A stretch of DNA of 64,000 nucleotides from Brevundimonas sp. 357 (GCF_003938605.1 NZ_RHWX01000002.1:267596-331595), one strand, 5' to 3'. Counted from the first letter of the stretch, positions 8,855-20,719 are shown. Notes: generated by a model from the letters alone, not told the origin. Translations and numbers: made by a program.

Positions 8855-9336
8855 CAATAGAAGACGCTGTCTGATGCGGAAGGCTGGTCGAGCGCCGACT
8901 GACGCGCCTCGCGTTCGGCGGCGTAGTCGGGCTGAGGCGCATCAAAGCCGAAGCCGTAGTCGTCTCGTTCCAGCTGTGGCGCAGGCTGAGGCGGCGAGGG
9001 GCGGACGATGGTCGGCGGCGCTTCCTGTTGGGGCAACGGCGGCAGGTCGGGCGTCAGCTCCAGCCAGGCGCTTTCGACATAGGGCTCGTCCTCGCCAGGC
9101 AGGGCGGCGAGCCGTTGGGGATCGTGCTCATATCCGTCCCGCAACTCCCCAACAGCCATGATGGAGCCGACCGGCAGGTCCGGTTCGACGGGCGGCACGA
9201 CGTCGATGGCGACGGCCGGGCCGGACGCTCGCCCGCCATGCGCCGCCGAGGTCGAGTTCCAGGCGGCCCAGCCCGCCGCCCCCAGTCCGGTCAGGACCAG
9301 GGCGGCGGAGGCCAGAATCACGGCGCTTTTGTTCAT
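8854..9336 (-). CDS. hypothetical exported or membrane-anchored Pro-rich protein
   Basis: A 160-residue protein I do not recognise. Residues 5-26 are hydrophobic (signal peptide or single anchor). The rest is acidic and Pro-rich without clear domain motifs: VVPPVEPDLPVGSI, a PPLPQQEAPP stretch and a QPAPQLERDDYGFGF segment. It ends in SDSVFY, closely matching SDTLFY at the end of the small lipoprotein at 34557-34826. It probably lies in the periplasm. Its stop codon falls inside the shared terminator of the convergent PPC gene. Coding is supported by the good signal sequence and high-GC codon use, not by recognised homology. Confidence 0.7.
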   Translation of the reverse strand: MNKSAVILASAALVLTGLGAAGWAAWNSTSAAHGGRASGPAVAIDVVPPVEPDLPVGSIMAVGELRDGYEHDPQRLAALPGEDEPYVESAWLELTPDLPPLPQQEAPPTIVRPSPPQPAPQLERDDYGFGFDAPQPDYAAEREARQSALDQPSASDSVFY

Positions 9337-9392
9337 GGTCGGCGGCGTCCTGCGTTCGCTTTAGATACGAAAGCGCTCAACCGCCGTCCGGT

Positions 9393-10925
9393 TCAAGCCG
9401 AAGGCAGAAGATCGCCGGCGAAGGCGCGGTAGCGACCCGCGCGTACGCCTTCCGTCGCACGGGCGATGTCCGGCGCGAAATAGCGGTCTTCCGTATAGGC
9501 GCCGCAGGCTTCGCGCACGATGGCGTAGGTCTGTTCCAGTTCCGGCGACGAGGTCAGCGGGCGGCGGAACTCGACCCCTTGGGCGGCGGCCAGCAGTTCG
9601 ATGCCGACCACGGTCGCCGTGTTGGCGGCCATGTCCAGCAGGCGACGCGCGCCGTGGGTGGCCATGGAGACGTGGTCTTCCTGGTTGGCGCTGGTCGGCA
9701 CGGTGTCGATGACGCAGGGGTGGGCGACCATGCGGTTCTCGGCCACCAGAGCCGCCGCCGTCACCTGGGCGATCATGAAGCCCGAGTTCACGCCGCTGTC
9801 CTTGACCAGGAAGGCGGGCAGGTCGGTCATCTTGGGGTCGACCAGGATGGAGGTGCGGCGTTCGCTGATATTGCCGATCTCGCATAGGACCATGGCGATC
9901 TGATCGGCTGCATAAGCAACGGGTTCTGCGTGGAAGTTGCCGCCCGAGATAACGTCGCCGTCCTCAATGAAGACCAGTGGATTGTCGGTTACGGCGTTGG
10001 CTTCGCGCTCCAGCATGGCGGCGGCGTTGCGCAGGACGTCCAGCGTCGCGCCCATGACCTGCGGCTGGCAACGCAGGGAGTAGGGATCCTGCACCTTGGC
10101 GCAGTCGTGACGATGGCTCTCGCGAATGGCGCTGCCGCTCAGCAGTTCGCGCAGGCGACGGGCCACGTCGATTTGGCCCGGTTGGCCGCGCAGGGCGTGG
10201 ATGCGCGGGTCGAACGGCGCGTCCGAGCCCAGCAGGGCGTCGACCGACAGGCCGCCCGCAGCGATGGCGGCGGCGAAGACGTCCTCGGCCGCGAACAGGC
10301 CTGTCAGGGCCAGGGCCGTTGAACACTGGGTGCCGTTCAGCAGGGCCAGGCCTTCCTTGGGGCCCAGGACGACCGGCTTCAGCCCGGCCTTGGCCAGGGC
10401 CGACACGGCGTCCAGCGTCTGACCCTGATAGCGGGCTTCGCTGACGCCGATCAGAACGCACGACATATGGGCCAGCGGCGCCAGATCGCCCGAGGCGCCG
10501 ACCGAACCCTTGGACGGGATCAGCGGCAGGATCTCGGCGTTGACCATGCCGATCAGCGTCTCCAGCGTGTGACGACGCACACCCGAAGCGCCCTTCGACA
10601 GGCTGGCGATCTTCAGCACCATCAGCAGGCGCGTGGTGTCGGCGCTCAGCGGCTCGCCGACGCCGCAGGCGTGGCTGAGCACCAGGTTCTTCTGAAGGGT
10701 TTCAAGATCTTCCGCCGCGATGCTGGTGTTGGCCAGCAGGCCGAAGCCGGTGTTGATGCCGTAGACCGTGCGGCCTTCGTCCAGGATGGCGGCGACGGTC
10801 GCCGCGCCCTTTTCGACATTGGCCCAGGCGGCGTCGGTCAGGCTGACCGTGACCGGGCCGTTCAGGGCCGAGCGAAGCTGAGCGAGGGTGAGCGGCGCGG
10901 CGCCGATTTCAATGGTCGTGGTCAT
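9393..10925 (-). CDS. hutH: histidine ammonia-lyase
   Basis: A 510-residue HutH, first enzyme of histidine degradation (histidine to trans-urocanate and ammonia). The Ala144-Ser145-Gly146 triad in [15 protein letters not shown] cyclises to the MIO cofactor. The active-site loop YGINTGFG (Tyr55) and the SGGNFHAEP stretch are also present. Length matches the family. It follows hutU on the minus strand with only four bases between stop and start, so the two are co-transcribed. The intermediate passes straight to the urocanate hydratase encoded just upstream. Control is expected through the HutC-type operator ahead of hutU. Confidence 0.97.
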   Translation of the reverse strand: MTTTIEIGAAPLTLAQLRSALNGPVTVSLTDAAWANVEKGAATVAAILDEGRTVYGINTGFGLLANTSIAAEDLETLQKNLVLSHACGVGEPLSADTTRLLMVLKIASLSKGASGVRRHTLETLIGMVNAEILPLIPSKGSVGASGDLAPLAHMSCVLIGVSEARYQGQTLDAVSALAKAGLKPVVLGPKEGLALLNGTQCSTALALTGLFAAEDVFAAAIAAGGLSVDALLGSDAPFDPRIHALRGQPGQIDVARRLRELLSGSAIRESHRHDCAKVQDPYSLRCQPQVMGATLDVLRNAAAMLEREANAVTDNPLVFIEDGDVISGGNFHAEPVAYAADQIAMVLCEIGNISERRTSILVDPKMTDLPAFLVKDSGVNSGFMIAQVTAAALVAENRMVAHPCVIDTVPTSANQEDHVSMATHGARRLLDMAANTATVVGIELLAAAQGVEFRRPLTSSPELEQTYAIVREACGAYTEDRYFAPDIARATEGVRAGRYRAFAGDLLPSA

Positions 10926-10929
10926 AAGC

Positions 10930-12594
<1,665 letters not shown>

Positions 12595-12644
12595 CGAATC
12601 CTCCATGCGGCGTCAGCCGCCGTCGTGTGTTGGTCGTACTGTTA

Positions 12645-12654
12645 TGTCTAGACA
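12645..12654. promoter_or_regulatory. HutC-type operator in the hutU-hutC divergent region
   Basis: TGTCTAGACA is a perfect 10-bp palindrome that fits the GT-N-TA-N-AC core bound by HutC-subfamily GntR regulators. It lies 51 bp upstream of hutU and 30 bp upstream of hutC, so one site could repress both arms until urocanate releases the regulator. Binding itself is inference. Confidence 0.72.
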
Positions 12655-12683
12655 ATATCGCGTGCAAGAGGCATTTTCGTTTC

Positions 12684-13385
12684 ATGGATCAGGAGCCGCT
12701 TCATCGTCGCATCGCGGGCGACATCGAACGCCGCATCGCCTCGGGCGAGTGGCGGCCGGGGTTCCGCATCCCGACCGAGGCGGAACTGACGGCGGAATAC
12801 GGCTGCGCGCGCATGACGGTGTCGCGCGCCATGTCCGACCTGGCGGCGCGCGGGCTGGTGGTGAGGCGGCGTCGCGCCGGGACGGTGGTGGCTCACCCGC
12901 CTCTGCATTCCTCGGCTCTGGTGTCCATCCCTGACATTCAAGGCGAGATCGAGAGCCGGGGCCTGGCCTATTCTCATCGCCTGCTGGGTCGGATCGTTCG
13001 CCCGGCGAGCGAGGAGGAGGACGGGCTGGGCGAGCGGGTGATCGAACTGCAGACCCTGCACCTGGCCGATGGCCTTCCGTTCGTGTTTGAGCGCCGCCTG
13101 ATCTCCCTGTCCGCCGCGCCCGAGGCGGAAGCCGCCGACTTTACGACGCAGCCGCCGGGCGGCTGGCTGCTGGCCCACATGCCCTGGACAGAGGCCGAGC
13201 ATCGCATCTCGGCCGTCGGCGCTGACCGCGAGACGGCGGCGGGGCTGGGGTTGGCCGACGGCGCGCCCTGCCTGCGGCTGGAGCGCCGCACCTGGCGCGA
13301 CGGTCAGGGCGTGACCTGGGCCTCACAGATTTTCCCCGGCGCGGCCTATGATCTGGTCGCGCGCTTCTCTCCGACCAAAGGATGA
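12684..13385 (+). CDS. hutC: GntR-family (HutC-type) histidine utilisation repressor
   Basis: A 233-residue regulator. Residues 1-70 form a GntR winged helix (PTEAELTAEYGCARMTVSRAMSDLAARG), and the rest is a UTRA effector domain (VIELQTLHLADGLPFVFERR, LRLERRTWRDGQGVTWASQ). HutC proteins bind urocanate and repress hut genes. The frame is open 19 codons further upstream, but the ATG at 12684 begins at the family's normal N-terminus and leaves the operator outside the gene. It heads the plus-strand arm hutC-hutG-hutI, so the repressor is probably co-transcribed with the enzymes it controls. Confidence 0.94.
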   Translation: MDQEPLHRRIAGDIERRIASGEWRPGFRIPTEAELTAEYGCARMTVSRAMSDLAARGLVVRRRRAGTVVAHPPLHSSALVSIPDIQGEIESRGLAYSHRLLGRIVRPASEEEDGLGERVIELQTLHLADGLPFVFERRLISLSAAPEAEAADFTTQPPGGWLLAHMPWTEAEHRISAVGADRETAAGLGLADGAPCLRLERRTWRDGQGVTWASQIFPGAAYDLVARFSPTKG

Positions 13386-13390
13386 CACCC

Positions 13391-14281
13391 ATGAGCCAAC
13401 CGTCTGAAGCCCTGGGGTGGCGTTCTGTGGGCGATCTGGTGGGGCGTCACCCCGACGCCCGCGTCGCCCTGATCGGCGCGCCGTTGAACGAGCGGTCTTT
13501 GACCCCGGGCCGTTGTGACCTGGGGCCGAAGGTGCTGCGTGGGGTTCTGCCGCGTCTGTCGACCTATGACGTCGAGACGGGGCTGGAGCTTGAGATCAAG
13601 GTTCATGACGCCGGCGATGTGGCGCTGAAGGCCGTCTCGCCGTTTGACGCCTTCGAGCCCGTGCGCGACGCCGTGGCGGCGCAGGCTCATCGCGACCTGA
13701 CCATTCTGGTCGGCGGCAACAACGCCATCACCCGGCCGGGCGTTCATGCTCTGGGGCTGGACTGCGTCGGCGTGCTGACGCTGGACGCCCATTTCGACCT
13801 GCGCGACACGGACCAGGGCCTGACCAACGGCAACCCGATCCAGGCGCTGCTGGATGACGGCATGGACGGGCGCCGGATCAGCCAGGTCGGCCTCGCGCCC
13901 TTCGCCAACACCCGACGCGCTCATGAGAAGGCTGAGGCGGCCGGCATCAGCGTTCGCACCGCCCGCGAGTGCCGCCAGCGCGGCCTGGCCAATGTGGTGG
14001 TCGAGGAACTGGAGCGCCTGTCGTCCCTGTGCGAGGTCATCTATGTCGACTTCGACATCGACGTGATCGACCGCAGCCAGTGGCCCGCCAGCCCCGGCGC
14101 GCGGCCGGGCGGGGTGTCGGTGCACGACTTCTTCGATGCCGCCCGCGCCATCGGCGCCCATGCCAAGGTGCGCGCCGTCGACCTGACCGAATACGACCCG
14201 TCGCTGGAAGTCGGCGACCTCGGTTCCCTGACGGCGGGCCGTTGGTTCTGTGAAATCCTGGCTGGAGTAGCCTCGCGATGA
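13391..14281 (+). CDS. hutG: formimidoylglutamase (arginase family)
   Basis: A 296-residue ureohydrolase-fold enzyme expected to split N-formimino-glutamate into glutamate and formamide. Binuclear Mn ligands are visible in LDAHFDLRD and [11 protein letters not shown], and GGNNAITRP is the substrate-loop form typical of formimidoylglutamases rather than arginases. The start at 13391 has AAAGGA eight bases upstream; another ATG at 13382 overlaps the hutC stop but has no spacing for a ribosome site. Its 3' end overlaps hutI by four bases (ATGA). With this enzyme the pathway runs directly to glutamate; no hutF is present here. Confidence 0.92.
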   Translation: MSQPSEALGWRSVGDLVGRHPDARVALIGAPLNERSLTPGRCDLGPKVLRGVLPRLSTYDVETGLELEIKVHDAGDVALKAVSPFDAFEPVRDAVAAQAHRDLTILVGGNNAITRPGVHALGLDCVGVLTLDAHFDLRDTDQGLTNGNPIQALLDDGMDGRRISQVGLAPFANTRRAHEKAEAAGISVRTARECRQRGLANVVVEELERLSSLCEVIYVDFDIDVIDRSQWPASPGARPGGVSVHDFFDAARAIGAHAKVRAVDLTEYDPSLEVGDLGSLTAGRWFCEILAGVASR

Positions 14282-15492
14282 TCGACGCCGATCTGCTGAT
14301 CACCGACTGCCACGTCGCCGCCATGACCGAGGGCGGCGAGCCTTATGGCGCGATTGAGGACGCCGCCATCCTGATCAAGGACGGGCGCATTGCGTGGGTC
14401 GGGCCGCGCGCCGACCTGCCTGTGCATAAGGCTGTGGAAACAGACAGCCTGGGCGGGCGCTGGGTCACGCCGGGGCTGGTGGACTGCCACACCCATCTGG
14501 TCTTCGGCGGCGACCGCTCCGGCGAGTTTGAGCGGCGACTGGAAGGCGCGACCTATGAAGAGATCGCCCGCGCCGGCGGCGGCATCGTCTCGTCCGTGCG
14601 CGCCACGCGCGAGGAGAGCGAGGATCAGCTCTACGCCTCGGCTTTGGCGCGTTTGGAGGGGCTGAAGGAAACCGGCGTCACCACCGTCGAGATCAAGTCT
14701 GGATACGGTCTGGATCACGACAGCGAGCTGAAGATGCTGCGTGTCGCCCGCCGCATCGGGCGCGAGGCCGGGGTGCGGGTGCGCACCTCCTATCTGGGTC
14801 TGCACGCCGTCCCGCCGGAGCATAAGGCCGACCGCGCCGTCTATGTGGACAAGGCTGTGGATGAAATCCTGCCCGCCGCCCACGCCGAGGGGCTGGTCGA
14901 CGCCGTGGACGCCTATTGCGAACCCATCGCCTTCTCGGTCGAGGAGGTCAGCCGCCTGTTCGACAAGGCCGAGGAACTGGGCCTGCCGGTCAAGCTGCAC
15001 GCAGACCAACTGTCGGACGGCGGCGGGGCTGCGCTGGCCGCCCGCTATCAGGCCCTGTCGGCCGACCATATCGAGCACACGACCGAGGCGGGCGTGAAGG
15101 CGATGGCCGAGGCGGGCGTGGTGGCGGTGCTGCTGCCCGGCGCCTTTCTGATGCTGCGCGAGACGCAGGCTCCGCCGATCGCCCTGTTGCGTCAGCACGG
15201 CGCGCGCATGGCGGTGGCCACGGACTGCAATCCAGGCACCTCGCCGGTCGCCTCCATGACGGCGGCGATCAACCTGGCCTGCGTCCAGTTCCGCCTGACG
15301 CCGGAAGAGGCTCTGGCGGGCGCCACGCGCAATGCAGCCCGAGCGCTGGGGCTGCAGGACGAGATCGGCACGCTTGAGGCGGGCAAGGCCGCTGACCTGG
15401 CCGTCTGGGACATCAGCCGCCCGGCGGAACTGGCCTATTGGCTGGGCAAGCCGCTGCTGCATCGTCGCTATCTGGCGGGACGCGCGGCCTAG
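14278..15492 (+). CDS. hutI: imidazolonepropionase
   Basis: A 404-residue amidohydrolase-fold enzyme that opens imidazolone propionate to N-formimino-L-glutamate. Motifs: the metal-binding [41 protein letters not shown] and [10 protein letters not shown] with the catalytic Asp. Start and hutG stop overlap as ATGA, implying translational coupling. It is the last hut gene on this arm; 36 bp separate it from the next gene, which may read through. Together with hutH, hutU and hutG the four-step pathway to glutamate is complete. Confidence 0.97.
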   Translation: MIDADLLITDCHVAAMTEGGEPYGAIEDAAILIKDGRIAWVGPRADLPVHKAVETDSLGGRWVTPGLVDCHTHLVFGGDRSGEFERRLEGATYEEIARAGGGIVSSVRATREESEDQLYASALARLEGLKETGVTTVEIKSGYGLDHDSELKMLRVARRIGREAGVRVRTSYLGLHAVPPEHKADRAVYVDKAVDEILPAAHAEGLVDAVDAYCEPIAFSVEEVSRLFDKAEELGLPVKLHADQLSDGGGAALAARYQALSADHIEHTTEAGVKAMAEAGVVAVLLPGAFLMLRETQAPPIALLRQHGARMAVATDCNPGTSPVASMTAAINLACVQFRLTPEEALAGATRNAARALGLQDEIGTLEAGKAADLAVWDISRPAELAYWLGKPLLHRRYLAGRAA

Positions 15493-15528
15493 GACTAGCG
15501 TCGCTCCCTCAAGCGGGAGGGAGCGCGC

Positions 15529-17115
15529 ATGGCGCAGGCGGAAACGGACGTCGTCATCCTGGGCGGCGGGCACAACGGATTGGTTTGCGCCTTCTATCTG
15601 GCGCGGGCCGGTCTTAAGGTCATAGTGCTGGAACGACGCGGCGTCGTCGGCGGGGCGGCGGTGACGGAGGAATTCCATCCCGGTTTCCGCAACTCGACCG
15701 CCAGCTATACCGTCAGCCTGCTGAACCCGCGCGTCATCGCCGATATGGAGCTGGCCCGTCATGGCTTGCGCGTAGTCGAGCGCCGGGCGGCCAACTTCCT
15801 GCCCTTTGACGACGGGCGCTATCTGCTGACCGGCGAGGGACGGACCCAGGCCGAGGTGGCCAAGTTCTCTACGCGCGACGCCGAGCGCCTGCCGGACTAT
15901 GAGGCGCGGCTGGAAACGGTCGCGGCCATCCTGCGCGACCTGATCCTGACCGCCCCGCCGAACGCGGTCGAGGGCGGCTGGCTGGCGGCCCTGTCGGAGA
16001 TGCTGAAGGCGGCGTCCCTGGGACGACGGGTGTCGGGGCTGGGCCTCGCGGCGCAGCGCGATCTGCTGGACCTGTTCGCCAAGTCGGCGGGCGACTGGCT
16101 GGACGGCTGGTTCGAGAGCGACCCGATCAAGGCCCTTTTCGGTTTCGACAGCGTCGTCGGCAACTACGCCAGCCCTTATACGCCGGGTTCGGCCTATGTC
16201 CTGCTGCACCACGTCTTCGGCGAGGTGAACGGCAAGAAGGGCGCCTGGGGCCATGCCATCGGCGGCATGGGCGCCATCACCCAGGCCATGGCCGCCGCCT
16301 GCTCCGAGCAGGGCGTCGACATCCGGCTGGATGCGCCGGTCGCCGAGGTTCTGACGGAAAAGGGCAGGGCGGTCGGCGCCGTAACCGAGGCAGGCGACGC
16401 AGTCCGCGCCCGGGCCGTGGTCTCCAACCTGCACCCGCGTCTGCTGTTCGACCGCCTGGTCGATCCGGCCGTGGTTCCGGCGGACTTCACCGAGCGGATG
16501 AGCCGCTACGCCTCCGGCTCGGGCACGTTCCGCATGAACGTCGCCCTGTCTGAACTACCGCGCTTCACCGCTTTGCCGGGGGCGGGCGATCACCTGACGG
16601 CGGGCATCATCATCGCGCCGACGCTGGCCTATATGGACCGCGCCCACGCCGAGGCGCGGCTGAACGGCTGGTCGTCAAAGCCGATCGTCGAGATGTTGAT
16701 CCCCTCAACCTTGGACGACAGCCTGGCCCCGGCGGGGCGGCAAGTCGCCAGCCTGTTCTGCCAGCACGTTTCACCGGATCTGGCGGACGAGCATCGCGAC
16801 ACGGTGGCTGACCTGATGATCGAGACGGTCGAGGCCCATGCGCCGGGCTTCAAGGCCTCCGTGGTCGGACGGCTGGCGCTGGGACCGCGCGATCTGGAGC
16901 GGCGCTTCGGCCTGATCGGCGGCGACATCTTCCACGGGCGGCTGACGCTGGATCAGTTGTTCAGCGCCCGGCCGGTGCTGGGCCACGCCGATCATCGGAT
17001 GCCCGTGCCTGGACTCTATCTGTGCGGATCGAGCGCTCATCCGGGTGGCGGGGTGACGGGAGCGCCGGGACACAATGCGGCGCGGGCCGTGTTGAAGGAT
17101 TTCGGCAGGCGCTGA
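15529..17115 (+). CDS. PYROXD2-like FAD-dependent oxidoreductase
   Basis: A 528-residue flavoprotein of the phytoene desaturase/amine oxidase superfamily. The N-terminal Rossmann motif is VILGGGHNGLVCAFYLARAG with the acidic end of strand two in VLERR, followed by the GGAAVTEEFHPGFRNS segment. A C-terminal FAD contact region reads PGLYLCGSSAHPGGGVTGAPG. GGGAGG lies nine bases before the ATG. The length and the HPGGGVTGAPG end fit the PYROXD2 branch more than true carotenoid desaturases, and no carotenoid genes are nearby. The substrate is unknown. It follows hutI by 36 bp, so co-transcription is possible but a role in histidine use is not indicated. Confidence 0.85.
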   Translation: MAQAETDVVILGGGHNGLVCAFYLARAGLKVIVLERRGVVGGAAVTEEFHPGFRNSTASYTVSLLNPRVIADMELARHGLRVVERRAANFLPFDDGRYLLTGEGRTQAEVAKFSTRDAERLPDYEARLETVAAILRDLILTAPPNAVEGGWLAALSEMLKAASLGRRVSGLGLAAQRDLLDLFAKSAGDWLDGWFESDPIKALFGFDSVVGNYASPYTPGSAYVLLHHVFGEVNGKKGAWGHAIGGMGAITQAMAAACSEQGVDIRLDAPVAEVLTEKGRAVGAVTEAGDAVRARAVVSNLHPRLLFDRLVDPAVVPADFTERMSRYASGSGTFRMNVALSELPRFTALPGAGDHLTAGIIIAPTLAYMDRAHAEARLNGWSSKPIVEMLIPSTLDDSLAPAGRQVASLFCQHVSPDLADEHRDTVADLMIETVEAHAPGFKASVVGRLALGPRDLERRFGLIGGDIFHGRLTLDQLFSARPVLGHADHRMPVPGLYLCGSSAHPGGGVTGAPGHNAARAVLKDFGRR

Positions 17116-17126
17116 GGCTTGTCGCG

Positions 17127-17209
17127 TGTAGGTTGTCCTGCAGTAATGTAAGGTTGTGTTTTTGCTAATATGCAACCTAATATTGTTCTCTCAGGGGTGG
17201 GAGAACAAT
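17127..17209 (+). promoter_or_regulatory. repeat-rich leader of the type IIL restriction-modification gene
   Basis: Two near-identical copies of TGTA(A)GGTTGT lie at 17127-17136 and 17147-17157, about 20 bp apart. CAACCT at 17173-17178 is an inverted copy of the core. A perfect 9-bp inverted repeat (ATTGTTCTC at 17182-17190, GAGAACAAT at 17201-17209) with a 10-base loop ends two bases before the ATG and contains the purine-rich ribosome site. The pattern fits an operator or a translation-controlling hairpin. Confidence 0.55.
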
Positions 17210-17211
17210 CT

Positions 17212-20200
17212 ATGGATGTCGAAGCGTTCATCACGCGCTGGCGCAGCGCGACGATCAGCGAGCGTTCGCACTATCAGACCTTCATCAGCCAACTATGCGC
17301 CCTGATAGGCGTGACGGCGCCGGATCAGGAGACGGTCGGAGATCGCGGCTACTGTTTCGAGCGGCGGGTGGAGTTCCGCTTTCACGACGGCGGCGCGCAC
17401 CGGGGATTCATCGACTGCTATCGGCGCGGCGCCTTCGTGCTGGAGGCCAAGCAGTCGCAGAAACGGGCGCCGGGCGGCGAGTTGGACCCTCAGCGGCATC
17501 TGGCCCTGTTCAACGGGCGCGGGCGCAAACCGCCGAATGGCTATGCGGGCGCAATCGAACGGCTGATGCTGGACGCCAAGCGCCAGGCCGAGACTTACGC
17601 CAAGGCGCTGGACGAATGGCCGCCCTTCATCGTCGTCGTGGACGTCGGGCGCTCCATCCACCTGTGGGCCGACTTTGATCGGCAGGGGAAGGGCTATGTG
17701 CCGTTTCCTGATCTGGCGCGCTGCCGCATCTCCATGGACGACTTGCGTGATCCGACGGTGCGGGAACGTCTGCGCCGGGTGTGGGACGAGCCGATGAGTC
17801 TGGACCCGGCGGGCCATGTGGCGGCCGTGACCAGCGACATCGCCGAGCGGTTGGCCTGGTTGGTGCGTTCCATCCGCAAGCGGGCGCCGGCCGATCCCGC
17901 CGGTTACGTCGATGTCGTGACGCGGGCGGCGTGGGACAAGCGCACATCGCTATTCGTCATGCAGTGCATCTTCGCCATGTTCGCCGACAGCGTGGGACTG
18001 ATCGACGACCGGGGATTTCTACGTCTGCTGGAAAGCTATCGCGGGATGGCGGATCGCTTTCACGTCAGCGCGGCGGACTTCTTTCGCCGCATGAACAGCG
18101 GCGGGCATTGCTCAGCGGTTCGCCAGGATCTGCGGCGTTTCAACGGCGGCCTGTTCAAGGAAGAGGCGGCCGTGCCGGTGACGGAGGCGGAGCTGGAGGC
18201 TTTGATCGCCGCCGCCCAGCGCGACTGGGCTTCGGTCGAGCCGGCGATCTTCGGCGCCTTGCTGGAACAGGCGCTGGACCCGACGGAACGCGGCGAGTTG
18301 GGCGCCCACTATACGCCCAAGGCCTATGTGCGGCGGCTGGTCGAGGCGACGATCATGGAGCCGTTGCGCGCCGAGTGGGAGGCGGTCGCGGGCTTGGCGG
18401 TCGGCCATTACGCCAGCGGCGATGTCGTGCGGGCGCGCCGCGCCATGCGCGACTTTCATCGCGAGCTTTGTGGGACGCGAGTGCTGGACCCCGCCTGCGG
18501 CACCGGCAACTTCCTCTATGTGGCCATGGACATGATGAAGGATCTCGAGAGCGAGGTTCTGACCGCCCTGACCGACCTGGGCGACGCGCAGACGGCGCTC
18601 GGCCTGGAGGGGCATACGGTCAGTCCCGAGCAGTTCTGGGGACTGGAGAAGAACGTTCACGCCGCCTGGATCGCCGAGATGGTGATGTGGATCGGCTATC
18701 TGCAATGGCATTTCAGGAACGCCGGCGACGCCAAGCCGACCGAGCCGATCCTGCGCAATTTCAACCGTATCCAGCATACGGACGCGCTGCTGACCTGGAA
18801 GGACGAAGAACTGGTGCGGGACGCGCGCGGGCGGCTGCTGACCCACGCGCGGGTGTTGAGCCGAGGCGGCGGCCTTTCCGCGGTTGTGGCGCACGAGGAG
18901 AGAGAGGTTACGCGATATATTGATCCGCGCCCGACAGCCTGGCCGACGGCGCATTTCATTATCGGCAATCCACCCTTCATCGGGGGCAAGGACGTGCGCG
19001 GCGAACTGGGCGACGGCTATGTCGACGCCCTGTGGCGGGTGCGGCAGGGGCGGTTCCGCTCGGCGGATCTGGTCACGGCCTGGTGGGACCGCGCGGCGGA
19101 GATCCTGACGGCTAAGGGCAGCGTTCTGAGACGGTTCGGCTTCATCACCACCAACTCGATCACCCAGACCTTTTCCCGGCGCGTGCTGGAGCATCATCTG
19201 AACGGCGCGCCGCCTATGCGCCTGACCTTCGCCATCCCTGACCACCCATGGATCAAGGGCGCCGACCGCGCCGACGTCCGCATCGCCATGACCGTGGCCG
19301 AGCGCGGCGAGCCGAATGGGCAGGGCCGCCTGCTGACGGTGGTCGAAGAGAGAATGAGCGACGGGGAGACGCCGAACATCGTTCTTCGCGAACAGCGCGG
19401 CGACATCGGGCCGGATCTGACCATCGGGGCGTCGGTCAGCGAGGCGCAGCCGCTTAAGGCCAATGCGCTGTTGTGCTCGCCGGGCGTGAAGCTACACGGC
19501 GGGGGCTTCATGGTATCGCCGGACCGGGCGAAGCAGTTGCAGGCGGCGTCCAGCGATGAGGCGGAAAATCCGATCCGCGCCTATCGCAACGGGCGCGATC
19601 TGGCCTCACGACCGCGCGGCGTGAAGGTGATCGATCTGTTCGGCTGGACTGAGGAAGAGGCGCGCCGCAGTCACCCCGCCGTCTTCCAGCATCTGTTGGA
19701 GGCGGTGAAGCCCGAGCGTGACCGCAACAATCGCGCCGCCTATCGCGACAACTGGTGGATGTTCGGCGAGCCGCGCAGCGAGTTCCGCCCGGCGTTGGAG
19801 GGGCTGTCCCGCTACATCGCCACGGTGGAGACGGCTAAGCACCGGTGGTTCCGTTTTCTGGATGCGGACATCCTGCCGGACAATACCCTGATCGCCGTCG
19901 CCTCGGACGATCCGCGCATCCTGGGCGTGCTGTCGTCGCATGCGCATGGGATTTGGGCCCTGGCGCGCGGCGGGCGGCTGGAGGATCGGCCCGTCTATAA
20001 CAAGAAGGCCTGCTTCGACGCTTTTCCCTTTCCGGATCTGAACAGCGCCGCAGGCGAGGAGATCGGTGTCTTGGCAGAAGAGATCGACGAACGTCGTCGT
20101 CAGGTTCTGGCTCAGCACGAGGATCTGACGATGACCGGGCTCTACAACGTCCGGCGGCGCCTTCAGGAGGGCGCAGAACTGACCGGGGTCGAGCGCGATC

Positions 20201-20679
20201 TCTATGATCGCGGTCAGGTCGGCTTGCTGCACCATCTGCATGAGCGGTTGGATCAGCAGGTGGCGACGGCCTACGGCTGGCGAGAGGGCATGACGGATCA
20301 GGCGACGCTCGGCGCACTGCTGGAACTGAACCGCACGCGACGGGTGCAGCAGGAGAGGGGCGAGATCCAGTTCCTGCGGCCGAGCTACCAGGCGGGACGG
20401 ATCAAGTCGTCCGCTCGCGCCGTGCAGATCGAGGCGCCGCTCGACAGGGCCAGCACACGAGCGCCGTTGCCCGATGCGCCTGCGGTTCTGGCGGGCGTGC
20501 TGCTGGAAGAGCTGCGTCGCGAAGGGCGGCCGCTGCAACCGCTGGAACTGGCGCGTCGCTTCGATGGCCGGATCGGTCGTCGTAAGACGGACCGGATCGA
20601 ACAGACCCTGGCGATCCTGGCGGTGGCCGGATCGGTCCAACACACGGACGAGGGCTGGTTCTCGCCGCGACGGCACTGA
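17212..20679 (+). CDS. MmeI-like type IIL restriction-modification enzyme (single polypeptide)
   Basis: A 1155-residue protein with nuclease and adenine methyltransferase in one chain. The N-terminal nuclease motif is Asp68-X9-Glu78-Ala-Lys80, the same D-X9-ExK spacing known from MmeI. A helical linker follows. The methyltransferase has GELGAHYTP near 361-369, SAM-binding LDPACGTGNF at 425-434, and catalytic GNPPF at 585-589. The region from about 640 to 900 should be the target-recognition domain and the last 250 residues the C-terminal bundle. The ATG at 17212 is chosen; one 14 codons upstream has no ribosome site. Such enzymes cut at a distance and methylate one strand. No separate R, M or S gene is adjacent. 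Confidence 0.9.
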   Translation: MDVEAFITRWRSATISERSHYQTFISQLCALIGVTAPDQETVGDRGYCFERRVEFRFHDGGAHRGFIDCYRRGAFVLEAKQSQKRAPGGELDPQRHLALFNGRGRKPPNGYAGAIERLMLDAKRQAETYAKALDEWPPFIVVVDVGRSIHLWADFDRQGKGYVPFPDLARCRISMDDLRDPTVRERLRRVWDEPMSLDPAGHVAAVTSDIAERLAWLVRSIRKRAPADPAGYVDVVTRAAWDKRTSLFVMQCIFAMFADSVGLIDDRGFLRLLESYRGMADRFHVSAADFFRRMNSGGHCSAVRQDLRRFNGGLFKEEAAVPVTEAELEALIAAAQRDWASVEPAIFGALLEQALDPTERGELGAHYTPKAYVRRLVEATIMEPLRAEWEAVAGLAVGHYASGDVVRARRAMRDFHRELCGTRVLDPACGTGNFLYVAMDMMKDLESEVLTALTDLGDAQTALGLEGHTVSPEQFWGLEKNVHAAWIAEMVMWIGYLQWHFRNAGDAKPTEPILRNFNRIQHTDALLTWKDEELVRDARGRLLTHARVLSRGGGLSAVVAHEEREVTRYIDPRPTAWPTAHFIIGNPPFIGGKDVRGELGDGYVDALWRVRQGRFRSADLVTAWWDRAAEILTAKGSVLRRFGFITTNSITQTFSRRVLEHHLNGAPPMRLTFAIPDHPWIKGADRADVRIAMTVAERGEPNGQGRLLTVVEERMSDGETPNIVLREQRGDIGPDLTIGASVSEAQPLKANALLCSPGVKLHGGGFMVSPDRAKQLQAASSDEAENPIRAYRNGRDLASRPRGVKVIDLFGWTEEEARRSHPAVFQHLLEAVKPERDRNNRAAYRDNWWMFGEPRSEFRPALEGLSRYIATVETAKHRWFRFLDADILPDNTLIAVASDDPRILGVLSSHAHGIWALARGGRLEDRPVYNKKACFDAFPFPDLNSAAGEEIGVLAEEIDERRRQVLAQHEDLTMTGLYNVRRRLQEGAELTGVERDLYDRGQVGLLHHLHERLDQQVATAYGWREGMTDQATLGALLELNRTRRVQQERGEIQFLRPSYQAGRIKSSARAVQIEAPLDRASTRAPLPDAPAVLAGVLLEELRREGRPLQPLELARRFDGRIGRRKTDRIEQTLAILAVAGSVQHTDEGWFSPRRH

Positions 20680-20719
20680 TTTGGCCTAGCCGTGGGACGC
20701 GGCGATCATTAAGTCATTT

